Shown here one piece after another: positions 7,123-14,880 of a DNA stretch of 59,416 bases; within the stretch, counting starts at the first letter, position 1; every line of letters starts with the position of its first letter. The notes under the pieces were generated by a model that was not told the origin of the DNA, searched no databases, and saw only the letters and a list, made by a program, of their open reading frames with translations. Both the position numbers and the translations under genes were made by a program. The DNA comes from CAYPKW01 sp964411425 (GTDB lineage: Bacteria; Pseudomonadota; Alphaproteobacteria; Dongiales; Dongiaceae): NCBI GenBank assembly GCA_964411425.1, contig CAYPKW010000010.1, forward strand, positions 1-59,416, given 5' to 3'.

Positions 7123-8013
7123 ATGAACACCGAGGTCATCGTCACCTGCGCAGTGACGGGCGCCGGCGACACCGTTGGAAAACACCCGGCGATTCCAGTC
7201 ACCCCGAAACAGATCGCCGACGCCGCCATCGAGGCGGCCAAGGCGGGCGCCGCCATCGCCCACATCCACGTGCGCGATCCCAAGACCGGCAAGGGCGCCC
7301 GCGACGTGGCGCTCTACCGCGAGGTGGTGGAGCGCGTGCGCGGCTCCGGCGTCGACGTGATCGTCAACCTGACCGGTGGCATGGGCGGCGACCTCGAAAT
7401 CGGCAAGGGCGAGGAGCCGATGCGCTTCGGCGCCGCGACCGACCTGGTGGGCGCGCTGACGCGCCTGGCGCATGTCGAGGAGCTGATGCCGGAGATGTGC
7501 ACGCTGGACTGCGGCACGCTCAACTTCGGCGACGGCGACGCGATCTACGTCAGCACGCCCGCGCAGCTCCGCGCCGGCGCCAAGCGCATCAAGGAGCTGG
7601 GCGTCAAGCCCGAGCTCGAGGTGTTCGACACCGGCCATCTGTGGTTCGCCAAGAAGATGCTGGCCGAGGGCCTGTTGGCCGAACCGCCGCTGTTCCAGAT
7701 CTGCCTCGGGATTCCGTGGGGCGCGCCGGCGGACACGGCGAGCATGAAGGCCATGCGCGACGCGCTGCCGCCCGGCGCCAACTGGGCCGGCTTCGGCATC
7801 GGACGGATGCAGATGCCGATGGTGGCGCAGGCGGTCCTCCTCGGCGGCAACGCGCGGGTCGGGCTGGAAGATAACCTCTACTTGGAGAAGGGAGTGTTCG
7901 CCAGCAACGGCAGTTTAGTTGAGCGGGCGGTTGCGATCATCGCGCTACTGGGAGGGCGCGCGCTCACGCCGGCCGAGGCGAGGCGGAAACTCGGTCTGCA
8001 ACCGCGTAACTAA
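7123..8013 (+). CDS. Beta-keto acid cleavage enzyme (BKACE, DUF849); 3-dehydrocarnitine cleavage candidate
   Basis: 296 residues of the BKACE family, Zn-dependent TIM-barrel enzymes that condense a beta-keto acid with acetyl-CoA to give acetoacetate plus a new CoA ester. The strand-end motif AHIHVRDPKTGKGA supplies the zinc-binding His pair and NLTGGMGG the substrate loop. DTGHLWFAKKML, the glycine-rich WGAPAD and NARVGLEDNLYL match family landmarks. The start has GGGGAGAAGG upstream. The next gene is a hydroxyacyl-CoA/carnitine-type dehydrogenase. BKACE next to carnitine dehydrogenase is the CdhC-CdhA arrangement of carnitine catabolism, in which CdhC makes betainyl-CoA from 3-dehydrocarnitine. 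The substrate is inferred from context. Confidence 0.85.
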   Translation: MNTEVIVTCAVTGAGDTVGKHPAIPVTPKQIADAAIEAAKAGAAIAHIHVRDPKTGKGARDVALYREVVERVRGSGVDVIVNLTGGMGGDLEIGKGEEPMRFGAATDLVGALTRLAHVEELMPEMCTLDCGTLNFGDGDAIYVSTPAQLRAGAKRIKELGVKPELEVFDTGHLWFAKKMLAEGLLAEPPLFQICLGIPWGAPADTASMKAMRDALPPGANWAGFGIGRMQMPMVAQAVLLGGNARVGLEDNLYLEKGVFASNGSLVERAVAIIALLGGRALTPAEARRKLGLQPRN

Positions 8014-8022
8014 GGCGCTTAC

Positions 8023-8994
8023 ATGATCGAAGTGAACGGAACGCCGGTGCGCCGGGTCGCCGTGGTGGGCACGGGCGTCATCGGCAGCGGCTGGGCGGCG
8101 CGCTGTCTCGCGCGCGCTCTCGACGTAACAGCTTGGGACCCGGCGCCCGATGCCGAGCGCAAGTTGCGCGCCAACGTCGCCAACGCCTGGCCGGCCTTGG
8201 AGCGCGTCGGCCTCGCGCCCGGCGCCGACCGGAAGCGCCTCGGATTCGTTGGCACGGTCGAGCAGGCCGTCGCGGACGCGGACTACATCCAGGAGAGCGC
8301 GCCCGAGCGCATCGACGTAAAGCGCAGGCTGCACGCCGAGATCGACCGCGCGGCGCCCGCCGACGTGATCATCGCCTCCAGCTCCTCCGGGCTGCTGCCG
8401 AGCGAAATCCAGGCCGACTGCGCCGGGGCGGGCCGCGTCCTCATCGGGCATCCGTTCAATCCGGTGTACCTGCTGCCGCTGGTCGAGGTGCTGGGCGGGG
8501 CCCGGACGGACGCCGGCGCCATCGATCGCGCGGCCGCGTTCTATCGCGCCATCGGCATGCGGCCGCTCAAGGTGCGGACCGAGATCCCCGGCTACATCGC
8601 CGACCGGCTGCAAGAGGCGCTGTGGCGCGAGGCCCTGCACATGGTGAACGACGGCGTCGCCACGACGGCCGAGATCGACGATTCGATCCGCTTCGGCCCC
8701 GGCCTCAGATGGTCGTTCATGGGAACGAATCTCATCTATCATCTGGCCGGCGGCGAAGAGGGCATGCGCCACATGCTGCGGCAATTCAGCCCGGCGCTGG
8801 AGCTGCCGTGGACGCGGCTGGTGGCGCCGAAGCTCACCGACCGGCTCATCGACCGCATGGTCGAGGGCACGCAAGCGCAGGCCGCCGGCCGCTCGATCAA
8901 GGAGCTGGAGCGCTACCGCGACGACTGCCTCATAAGCGTCATGGAGGCGCTCGAGGCGGCGAAGGCCCGCCACGGTCTCAAGTTCGAGGACTGA
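8023..8994 (+). CDS. 3-hydroxyacyl-CoA-dehydrogenase fold protein, L-carnitine dehydrogenase-like
   Basis: 323 residues. The N-terminal Rossmann domain VRRVAVVGTGVIGSGWAARC with WDP after strand 2 indicates NAD specificity. SSSSGLLPSE, GHPFNPVYLLPLVEVL and the C-terminal helical domain with RLQEALWREALHMV match the short single-unit branch that includes L-carnitine 3-dehydrogenase and L-gulonate/lambda-crystallin relatives. Length fits carnitine dehydrogenase (about 320). Ten bp after BKACE and overlapping the acyl-CoA dehydrogenase by one base, so an operon. Expected reaction: L-carnitine + NAD to 3-dehydrocarnitine; the substrate is inferred from the neighbours. Confidence 0.8.
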   Translation: MIEVNGTPVRRVAVVGTGVIGSGWAARCLARALDVTAWDPAPDAERKLRANVANAWPALERVGLAPGADRKRLGFVGTVEQAVADADYIQESAPERIDVKRRLHAEIDRAAPADVIIASSSSGLLPSEIQADCAGAGRVLIGHPFNPVYLLPLVEVLGGARTDAGAIDRAAAFYRAIGMRPLKVRTEIPGYIADRLQEALWREALHMVNDGVATTAEIDDSIRFGPGLRWSFMGTNLIYHLAGGEEGMRHMLRQFSPALELPWTRLVAPKLTDRLIDRMVEGTQAQAAGRSIKELERYRDDCLISVMEALEAAKARHGLKFED

Positions 8995-10154
8995 TGGATT
9001 TCGGCCTCAGCGAGGAGCAGCGACTGCTGGTCGACAGCGTGCGCGCCTTCGTCGAAACCGAGCTCGCGCCCTACGAGGACGAGGTCGAGCGCACCGACCA
9101 GGTGCGCCCGGAGCTGATCCGGCAAATCCGCGAACGCGCGCTCGCGGCCGGGTTCTACGCCGCCAACATGCCGGCGGAGCTGGGCGGCGGCGGCCTCGAC
9201 CATGTGAGCCTGGCGCTCATGGAGCGCGAGCTGGGCCGCACCGCCTTCGCGCTGCAATACGCCGTCGCCCGGCCGAGCAACATCCTCCGCGCCTGCAAGG
9301 GCGAGCAGATCGAGCGCTACCTCAAGCCGGCGATCCGCGGCCTGCGGGTGGAGTGCCTGGCCATGACCGAGCCCGCCGCCGGCTCGGACCTGCGCGCCAT
9401 GCGGACCCGCGCAGTGCGCGACGGCGACGCCTACGTCGTCAACGGGACGAAACACTTCATCTCCTACGCCGACGTCGCCGACTTCATCGTACTGTTCGCG
9501 GCGACCGGCGTCGAAGAGACGCCGAAGGGGCCGAGGCAGCTCATCACCTCGTTCCTGCTGGACAAGGATACCGCCGGTCTCCAGGTGCGCATGGGCTCCC
9601 GCGCCGTGTCTCATCGCGGGTTCCATCATTGCGAACTCGTCTTCACCGACTGCCGGGTCCCGGCGAGCCAAGTGCTCGGCGAGGAGCACCGGGGATTCGA
9701 GGTGGCGAACGAGTGGCTCGGCGCGACCCGCCTCACGGTGGCGGCGCAGTGCGTCGGCCGCGCCCGGCGGGCGCTCGAACTGGCGACCCGGTGGGCGGCG
9801 CAGCGCAAGCAGTTCGGGCAATCCATCGGCAGGTTCCAGGGCGTGAGCTTCAAGCTGGCCGACATGGCGACGGAGATCGAGGCGGCGGAGCTGCTGGTGC
9901 TCAAGGCCGCGTGGCAGGCGGACCAGGGAACGGCCGGCGACGCCGACTACGCCATGGCCAAGCTGTTCGCCAGCGAGACGCTGGCCCGCGCGACCGACCA
10001 CGCCGTGCAGATCTTCGGCGGCATGGGGCTCATGGAGGAGCTGCCGATCGAGCGCCTCTGGCGCGACGCGCGGGTGGAGCGGATTTGGGACGGCACGTCC
10101 GAGATTCAGCGCCATATCATCTCGCGCGCGCTCCTGCGCCCGCACGAGGTGTGA
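8994..10154 (+). CDS. Acyl-CoA dehydrogenase family flavoprotein
   Basis: 386 residues with the three-part ACAD fold. The N-terminal helical domain begins MDFGLSEEQRLLVDSVRAF. The middle beta-domain has CLAMTEPAAGSDLRAM (FAD contact) and VVNGTKHFISYADVADFIVL. The C-terminal domain has RKQFGQSIGRFQGVSFKLADM and IWDGTSEIQRHIISRALL. The start overlaps the previous stop (TGATG). In a carnitine context it could act on crotonobetainyl-/gamma-butyrobetainyl-CoA (CaiA-like), but that is inference; the family also covers short-chain and branched-chain substrates. No ETF genes are in the window. Confidence 0.9.
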   Translation: MDFGLSEEQRLLVDSVRAFVETELAPYEDEVERTDQVRPELIRQIRERALAAGFYAANMPAELGGGGLDHVSLALMERELGRTAFALQYAVARPSNILRACKGEQIERYLKPAIRGLRVECLAMTEPAAGSDLRAMRTRAVRDGDAYVVNGTKHFISYADVADFIVLFAATGVEETPKGPRQLITSFLLDKDTAGLQVRMGSRAVSHRGFHHCELVFTDCRVPASQVLGEEHRGFEVANEWLGATRLTVAAQCVGRARRALELATRWAAQRKQFGQSIGRFQGVSFKLADMATEIEAAELLVLKAAWQADQGTAGDADYAMAKLFASETLARATDHAVQIFGGMGLMEELPIERLWRDARVERIWDGTSEIQRHIISRALLRPHEV

Positions 10155-10173
10155 GCGAGGATGCTCGCCTTAT

Positions 10174-10195
10174 AATTCGACTCTGACCTCAATTT
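10174..10195. repeat. 22-bp direct repeat, left copy flanking a TfoX-like gene
   Basis: AATTCGACTCTGACCTCAAT and two more T match the segment at 10579-10600 at 18 of 22 positions in the same orientation. The two copies bracket the TfoX-like gene. The motif resembles widespread extragenic repeats containing GACTCTGACCCCAAT; assignment to a REP family is from memory. A GC palindrome followed by seven T (10198-10217) between this repeat and the downstream gene end may act as a terminator. Confidence 0.5.
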
Positions 10196-10234
10196 CGCGG
10201 CCGCTTGATTTTTTTCACGACGTGGAGACGAGCA

Positions 10235-10597
10235 TCATTGCGTGACATACAGAATGCTTTGTTCGATCCACGGCCACAGAGCGGAAGGGCGGCCCGCGAG
10301 GGCCTCAGGCACGACCACGTATTCCTTCTTGATGTTGCCATTTGCGAAATAGCGCAGCGGCTTTCCGCCCTCGCGCAGTAGCGTCATGCGTGCGTCTTCC
10401 GGAAGTTTCAGGGCCAGGCCGACCGTGGTCAGCGTCATGAAGATCCGGCCGTCAGCGTAAACGGCTCCACCGCTAAAGAAGCGCTTGCAGTCGAGCCTCA
10501 GTTGGCGCGGCAGTCTAGGCGCGATCTCCGTCAGCAGCGCTTCGAGCTGACGCAAGTAAGCCTGAGCGGATAATGAGGAATTCGGCTCCGACCCCAA
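10235..10597 (-). CDS. TfoX N-terminal-domain protein
   Basis: Up to 120 residues. The core, from RQLEALLTEIAPRLP through KRFFSGGAVYADGRIFMTLT and LALKLPED to LRYFANGNIKKEYVVVPE, is the small alpha/beta TfoX_N fold, here as a stand-alone domain. The open frame starts with a TTG at 10597, but that codon and the first ten residues (GSEPNSSLS) lie inside the flanking repeat. The genuine N-terminus may therefore be further in, or may have been replaced by the repeat. It sits alone between convergent/divergent catabolic genes and is probably a cargo-like insertion. The biochemical role is unknown. Confidence 0.7.
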   Translation of the reverse strand: MGSEPNSSLSAQAYLRQLEALLTEIAPRLPRQLRLDCKRFFSGGAVYADGRIFMTLTTVGLALKLPEDARMTLLREGGKPLRYFANGNIKKEYVVVPEALAGRPSALWPWIEQSILYVTQ

Positions 10598-10600
10598 ATT
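10579..10600. repeat. 22-bp direct repeat, right copy flanking a TfoX-like gene
   Basis: Same-orientation partner of 10174-10195 (18 of 22 identical). It overlaps the apparent 5' end of the TfoX-like reading frame and lies 4 bp from the stop of the CaiD-like gene. Confidence 0.5.
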
Positions 10601-10603
10601 GAT

Positions 10604-11404
10604 TCACCGCCCCTTGAACTCGGCCTTGCGCTTCTCGGAGAAGGCGCGCACGCCCTCCTTGGCGTCCTCGGAGGCGAGCGCGCGCTCGTAGGCCGCGAGC
10701 TCGCCGCCGCGCACCAGGCGGAAGGCCTCGCGGGTCGAGAGCCCCTCCATGGCGCGCAGCGCCTCCTTCAACGCCTGAATGGTGAGCGGGGCGCCCGAGG
10801 CGATGGTGTCCGCCCACTCGCGCGCGGTCGGCATGAGTTTCTCCTTGGGTACGACGGCGTTCACCATGCCGTAATGCTTCGCCTCTTGCGCCGTCATGCG
10901 CCGGCCCAGGAGCAGCAGTTCGAGCGCGATGTTGTAGGGAAGGCGCCGCGGCACCCGCTGCAGGCCGCCCGAATCCGGCAGGATGCCGAGGGGGAGCTCC
11001 GGCAGCGCGAACTCGGCGTGCTCGGCGGCGATCAAGAGGTCGCAGGCGATCGCCAGTTCGAACCCGCCGCCCAGCGCCAGGCCGTTCACGGCCGCGATCA
11101 CCGGCTTGTTGAGGTCCCACAACTCGGTGAGGCCGGCGAACTTGCCGGGTCCGTAGTCCAGCTCCCACCACTTGCCGACCTCCTCGCCCGCCGCCGCCGA
11201 CTTGAGGTCCCAGCCGGCCGAGAAGATGCGCTCGCCCGCCGCGGTGACGATGCCAACGCGCAAGGCGGGGTCGTCGCGCAGCAGCACGAAGGCCTCGCCC
11301 AAGAGGCGGCTCGTCGCGAGGTCGATGGCGTTGACCTTCGGCCGGTCGAGCGTGACCTCGAGCACAGGGCCGCGGCGCTCGACGTGGACGGGGCCCGCCA
11401 TCAC
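10604..11404 (-). CDS. Enoyl-CoA hydratase/isomerase, CaiD (carnitinyl-CoA dehydratase)-like
   Basis: 266 residues of the crotonase superfamily. SAGWDLKSAAAGEEVG, DYGPGKFAGLTELWDLNKPV, GGGFELAIACDLLIAAEHAEF, LPLGILPDSGG and the C-terminal SEDAKEGVRAFSEKR follow E. coli CaiD (crotonobetainyl-CoA hydratase) almost motif for motif as I remember it. The oxyanion hole Gly residues and the Glu in the catalytic region are present. The ATG overlaps the stop of the upstream epimerase (ATGA). Together with the BKACE, carnitine-dehydrogenase-like and acyl-CoA dehydrogenase genes on the other strand it supports a carnitine or related betaine CoA-ester pathway. Confidence 0.85.
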   Translation of the reverse strand: MMAGPVHVERRGPVLEVTLDRPKVNAIDLATSRLLGEAFVLLRDDPALRVGIVTAAGERIFSAGWDLKSAAAGEEVGKWWELDYGPGKFAGLTELWDLNKPVIAAVNGLALGGGFELAIACDLLIAAEHAEFALPELPLGILPDSGGLQRVPRRLPYNIALELLLLGRRMTAQEAKHYGMVNAVVPKEKLMPTAREWADTIASGAPLTIQALKEALRAMEGLSTREAFRLVRGGELAAYERALASEDAKEGVRAFSEKRKAEFKGR

Positions 11405-12345
11405 GCCGCTTCCGCGGCGACCAGGCCGCGCGCCAGCAAGTCCTTGAAGGCGGCGACGGTCCGCGCCACGCCGTCGTCGAGGCCGGTCAGGGTCCGATTC
11501 CCGATGACGGCGCGCAAGGGCGCGTCGTCGAACTCGGCGGGAAACGGCAGCGGCGGGCCGCTTGCCGATACGCGCGCCCGCGGCACCGCCCGCATGATGG
11601 CCGCGAGGATGTCGGCGACGCGCGTGGCGCTGCCGGCGAGGTCGAACACGGCTGTTTCCCTGGCCTCGATCTTTACGTCGGCGGCGCCGATGAAGGCCTC
11701 GGCTACGTCGCCGGCGTACTGGAACGACAGCGCGCCCTCGAAGGGAATGACGTAGGGCAGGCCGGCCGCCGCGGCCAGCATCGCCTTGGTGGGCGCCGAG
11801 GTGAGGCCCTGATCGCGCGCCGGTCCGTAGACCGTGTGCGGCCTGAGCCCGATGCTCGGCACCGACCAGTCGGCCGCGTAGACTTGCGCGATGCCCTCGT
11901 CGGCCGCCTTGTAGACGCCGTAGAGCGTGGCCGGACGCGACTTACCCGGCGCCGGCAGCGCCGCCACCGAGCTCGCGTAGACGAGCCGGCGCACGCCGTG
12001 CCGGCGCGCCGCCTCGAAGACGTTGACCTGGCCCACCACGTTGACCCGCGCGCCCGCCGCCGGGTCGGCCTTGCAGAACGGTACTTGCAGCGCCGCCAGA
12101 TGGATGATCGCGGCCGGCCGCGCCGCCGCCACCGCGCCGTCGAACGCGCCAGCGTCCGCGATATCGCCCTCGATCCAGCGCACGCGGTTCGCGGTCTCGT
12201 CCTCCACCAGCAGCCTGAGCCGCCGGCGGTCGCCGGACAGGTCGAACGCCACCGGCTCGCGCCCTCGCCGGATGAGGGCGGCGATCGTCCAGGCGCCGAT
12301 GCAGCCGGCGGCGCCGGTCACCAGGACCGGAGATTTGTCGTTCAT
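11401..12345 (-). CDS. NAD-dependent epimerase/dehydratase (extended SDR)
   Basis: 314 residues from the ATG at 12345. The N-terminal TGAAGCIGAWTIAALIRRG is the NAD-binding motif, with D of AFDLSGDRR after strand 2. The active-site Ser and Tyr-Lys appear in VYASSVAALP and LYGVYKAADEG. It lies directly upstream of, and overlaps, the CaiD-like gene, so it probably works on a related acyl or hydroxyacyl substrate, but the family also contains sugar epimerases. A much longer frame upstream of this ATG is not supported: it crosses a stretch without coding character. Confidence 0.85.
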   Translation of the reverse strand: MNDKSPVLVTGAAGCIGAWTIAALIRRGREPVAFDLSGDRRRLRLLVEDETANRVRWIEGDIADAGAFDGAVAAARPAAIIHLAALQVPFCKADPAAGARVNVVGQVNVFEAARRHGVRRLVYASSVAALPAPGKSRPATLYGVYKAADEGIAQVYAADWSVPSIGLRPHTVYGPARDQGLTSAPTKAMLAAAAGLPYVIPFEGALSFQYAGDVAEAFIGAADVKIEARETAVFDLAGSATRVADILAAIMRAVPRARVSASGPPLPFPAEFDDAPLRAVIGNRTLTGLDDGVARTVAAFKDLLARGLVAAEAA

Positions 12346-12566
12346 GGCCCGCACGCCATAGCGCAGGGCGGTCGACTTTTCCAGCGGCATATGGCCGATT
12401 CGATGAATAGGTCGGGCGCCTATCGCGGTGGCGCGGCGGACAAGGAGCAACGGACATGAGGATCGTCGGTCCCCGGCCTCGGCGTCGGCCTCGACGAAGC
12501 GACGGTGGCGAAGTATCAGGTGGGGTGAGGGTGCCGCCGCCATCGGGGGCCGCGGTGCGCGACCCG

Positions 12567-12953
12567 TCACCAAACGGTCTCGATGCGGTACCTGCGGAAG
12601 ATGGCATCGGGCGTCGCCACCGGGAGCCCGTCGAGCTCCGACTGGGCGATGAGCAATCGGTCGAAGGGGTCCTTGTGGTGGAACTTGAGGCCTCCCGCGT
12701 GAAGGCCGTGCGCCAACGTGACCGGCAAGACCGAGACCGCATGGGCCGAGACGGCTTCGGCGATGAACGACTTGGGCGCGGCCGGCAACTCCAATCGCCC
12801 GAGCTTGTGCTTGACGGCAATCTCCCAACCCGAAGCCGCGCTCAGGATCACCTCATTGCGCCGGTCGAGGATGGCGGCGCGAACTCTCGCGGACAAGAGG
12901 CGCGGCGCCGTCATCCACCAGAGGAACGTGCAGGTGTCGAGGAGAAGCCTCAG
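12567..12953 (-). CDS. vapC: PIN-domain toxin, likely starting at a CTG codon
   Basis: Reading from CTG at 12953-12951 gives 128 residues beginning LRLLLDTCTFLWWMTAP, which carries the first PIN catalytic Asp. The other acidic residues are in ASGWEIAVKHKLG, DPFDRLLIAQSEL and VATPDAIF. The first ATG (12914) would delete the Asp and the first strand, so it is unlikely to be the start. No ATG, GTG or TTG is in frame in the five codons upstream of the CTG. The CTG overlaps the antitoxin stop as CTGA, mirroring the ATGA coupling of this toxin group. Either a rare CTG start is used or an ATG has mutated and the toxin is silenced. Confidence 0.8.
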   Translation of the reverse strand: MRLLLDTCTFLWWMTAPRLLSARVRAAILDRRNEVILSAASGWEIAVKHKLGRLELPAAPKSFIAEAVSAHAVSVLPVTLAHGLHAGGLKFHHKDPFDRLLIAQSELDGLPVATPDAIFRRYRIETVW

Positions 12954-13180
12954 GGAAGCCCCGTGAACTCGTCCGGGAGCGGCGCGTCGAAGTCGTCGTG
13001 AATGACGACCTTGCCCGCGTAGCGACCCATCGGGCGCGTGGTGCCCGCTGGCTCGGTCGGGACAAGACGCGCGACCGGCTTGCCATTCTTGGCGATAATG
13101 ATGTCCTCACCCATGCCGGCCTCTTCCACCAGCTTAGAAAGGTTCGACTTGGCGTCGTGCATGTTGACGATTTTCGTCAT
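12950..13180 (-). CDS. Phd/YefM-type antitoxin
   Basis: 76 residues. MTKIVNMHDAKSNLSKLVEEA followed by GEDIIIAKNGKPVARLVP is the Phd/YefM DNA-binding fold. The Pro- and Asp-rich C-terminus (IHDDFDAPLPDEFTGLP) should wrap the PIN toxin encoded by the overlapping downstream gene. Probably autoregulated. It lies between catabolic genes, as is common for mobile toxin-antitoxin pairs. Confidence 0.92.
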   Translation of the reverse strand: MTKIVNMHDAKSNLSKLVEEAGMGEDIIIAKNGKPVARLVPTEPAGTTRPMGRYAGKVVIHDDFDAPLPDEFTGLP

Positions 13181-13236
13181 GGGCCGCGCTTAGCTATTCG
13201 TTGAGCTAATATGGCACTTCGGCCGGGAAACACAAG

Positions 13237-14094
13237 TCACATGCGCCCCGCCGCCCACGCGACGCACTCCTGCCGCTGCTCGCCCAAGCCCGCGACGCCG
13301 AGGGCGACCACGTCGCCGGGCTTGAGGAAGCGCTGCGGCTTCTTGCCCATGCCGACGCCGGGCGGCGTGCCGGTGGTGACGACGTCGCCCGGTTGCAGCG
13401 ACATGAACCGGCTGACGTAGCCGACCAGATGCGCCACGCCGAAGATCATCTTGTTCGTATTGCCCGCTTGCATGCGTTCGCCGTTCACGTCGAGCCACAT
13501 GGACAGGCGCTGCGGGTCGCCCGCCTCGTCGGCGGTTACCAGCCACGGCCCCAAGGGACAGAAGCTGTCGCAGCCCTTGCCCTTGTCCCACTGCCCGGCG
13601 CGCTCCAACTGGAACTCGCGCTCGGACACGTCGTTGCAGATCGTGTAGCCGGCGACGTGGGCGAGCGCCTGGCCCTCCTCGACGTAGCGCGCGGAGGCGC
13701 CGATCACGGCCGCCAGCTCCACTTCCCAGTCGGTTTTCCGGGAGTCCCTTGGGATGACGATGGCGTCGTTGGGGCCTGAGATCGCCGAGGTGGCCTTCAT
13801 GAAGATGATCGGTTCCTTGGGCGGGGCCGCGCCGGATTCGGCCGCATGGTCGGAATAATTGAGCCCTATGGCGACCACCTTGCCGATCCGGGCGACCGGA
13901 GGGCCGAGCCGCGGGCGCCCGTCCACCGAAGGCAAGGCCGCCGGGTCGATCGCCCGCAATGCCGCGAGGCGCGCCGGCAGGAGCGCCTCGCCGTCGATGT
14001 CGGCAAGGCGTCCGGCGAGGCTGCGCAAGGTGCCGCCGGCGTCGATCATTCCCGGTTGTTCGCGGCCCGGCGGGCCGTAGCGCACTAGTTTCAT
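13237..14094 (-). CDS. Fumarylacetoacetate hydrolase (FAH) family protein
   Basis: 285 residues. The C-terminal FAH domain starts near residue 70 (IGKVVAIGLNYSDHAAESG). It has the metal ligands in the conserved DWEVELAAVIG (two Glu) and CNDVSEREFQ (Asp), and the closing TTGTPPGVGMGKKP that forms the active-site lid. This branch includes acylpyruvate hydrolases and decarboxylases acting on oxo-acids, so the exact substrate cannot be named. It is 15 bp from an SDR gene that precedes it in the same direction. Confidence 0.9.
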   Translation of the reverse strand: MKLVRYGPPGREQPGMIDAGGTLRSLAGRLADIDGEALLPARLAALRAIDPAALPSVDGRPRLGPPVARIGKVVAIGLNYSDHAAESGAAPPKEPIIFMKATSAISGPNDAIVIPRDSRKTDWEVELAAVIGASARYVEEGQALAHVAGYTICNDVSEREFQLERAGQWDKGKGCDSFCPLGPWLVTADEAGDPQRLSMWLDVNGERMQAGNTNKMIFGVAHLVGYVSRFMSLQPGDVVTTGTPPGVGMGKKPQRFLKPGDVVALGVAGLGEQRQECVAWAAGRM

Positions 14095-14108
14095 GCGGCT
14101 TTACTCCG

Positions 14109-14870
14109 TCAATAGGTGGCGCGACCGCCGGAGAGATCGAACGTAAATCCGGTGGTGAAGCTGCAGGCAGGCGACACGATCCAGCCGATCAACTGGGCGA
14201 CTTCCTCCAGCTCGCCGCAGCGACGCATCGGAATCTTGTCGGTCATGTAGGTGACGGTGGCCTCGGGCAGCACGTCCACCATCGGCGTCCGGATCACCGC
14301 CGGCGCCAACGCGTTGATGGTCACGCCGCTCTCCGGATAGTCCTTGGCCAGCGACTTCACGAGGCCGATCAGCCCGGCCTTGGTCGCCGAATACGCCGCC
14401 ATGCCGGCGTTGCCTTCCTTGCCGGCGATGGAGGCGACGTGCAGGAGACGCCCGTAGCGGTGCTTCAGCATGCGCGGCAGCGCTGCCTTCGACAACGCCA
14501 TGGCGCCGCGCAGGTTGACGCGGTAGACGGCGTCGAAATCGGCCATGTCGACGTCGTGGCCCTTGATGTTGGTGCGCCCGGTGATGCCGGCGCAGTTGAC
14601 CAGGCCGTGGATGCGCCCGAACGCCTCCTCGACCCGGTCGAGGGCGGGGGCGAGCGAGGCGTCGTCGGTCACGTCGGCCGCGGCGGCCATCGCCTTGCCG
14701 CCGGCGGCGCCGATCGCCTTCGCGGTGTCATCGGCGGCCCCGAGCGCCCGGTCGAGGCAGGCGACCGACACGCCCTGCTCGGCAAGGAACTCGGCGGCGG
14801 CGCGGCCGATGCCGCTGCCGGCGCCCATCACCGCGACGCAATAGGGCAGTTCGGGGAAGTAGTTTAGCAT
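14109..14870 (-). CDS. Short-chain dehydrogenase/reductase (classical SDR)
   Basis: 253 residues from the ATG at 14870. The cofactor motif is AVMGAGSGIGRAAAEFLAEQ, with Asp in ACLDRAL after strand 2 (NAD preference). NCAGITG, LHVASIAGKEG (Ser) and AYSATKAGLIG (Tyr-x3-Lys) complete the classical signature. The C-terminus FTTGFTFDLSGGRATY is the usual SDR ending. It is grouped with the FAH-family gene and probably oxidises or reduces an intermediate of the same pathway; the substrate is unknown. Confidence 0.92.
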   Translation of the reverse strand: MLNYFPELPYCVAVMGAGSGIGRAAAEFLAEQGVSVACLDRALGAADDTAKAIGAAGGKAMAAAADVTDDASLAPALDRVEEAFGRIHGLVNCAGITGRTNIKGHDVDMADFDAVYRVNLRGAMALSKAALPRMLKHRYGRLLHVASIAGKEGNAGMAAYSATKAGLIGLVKSLAKDYPESGVTINALAPAVIRTPMVDVLPEATVTYMTDKIPMRRCGELEEVAQLIGWIVSPACSFTTGFTFDLSGGRATY

Positions 14871-14880
14871 GGGCCAGTGT

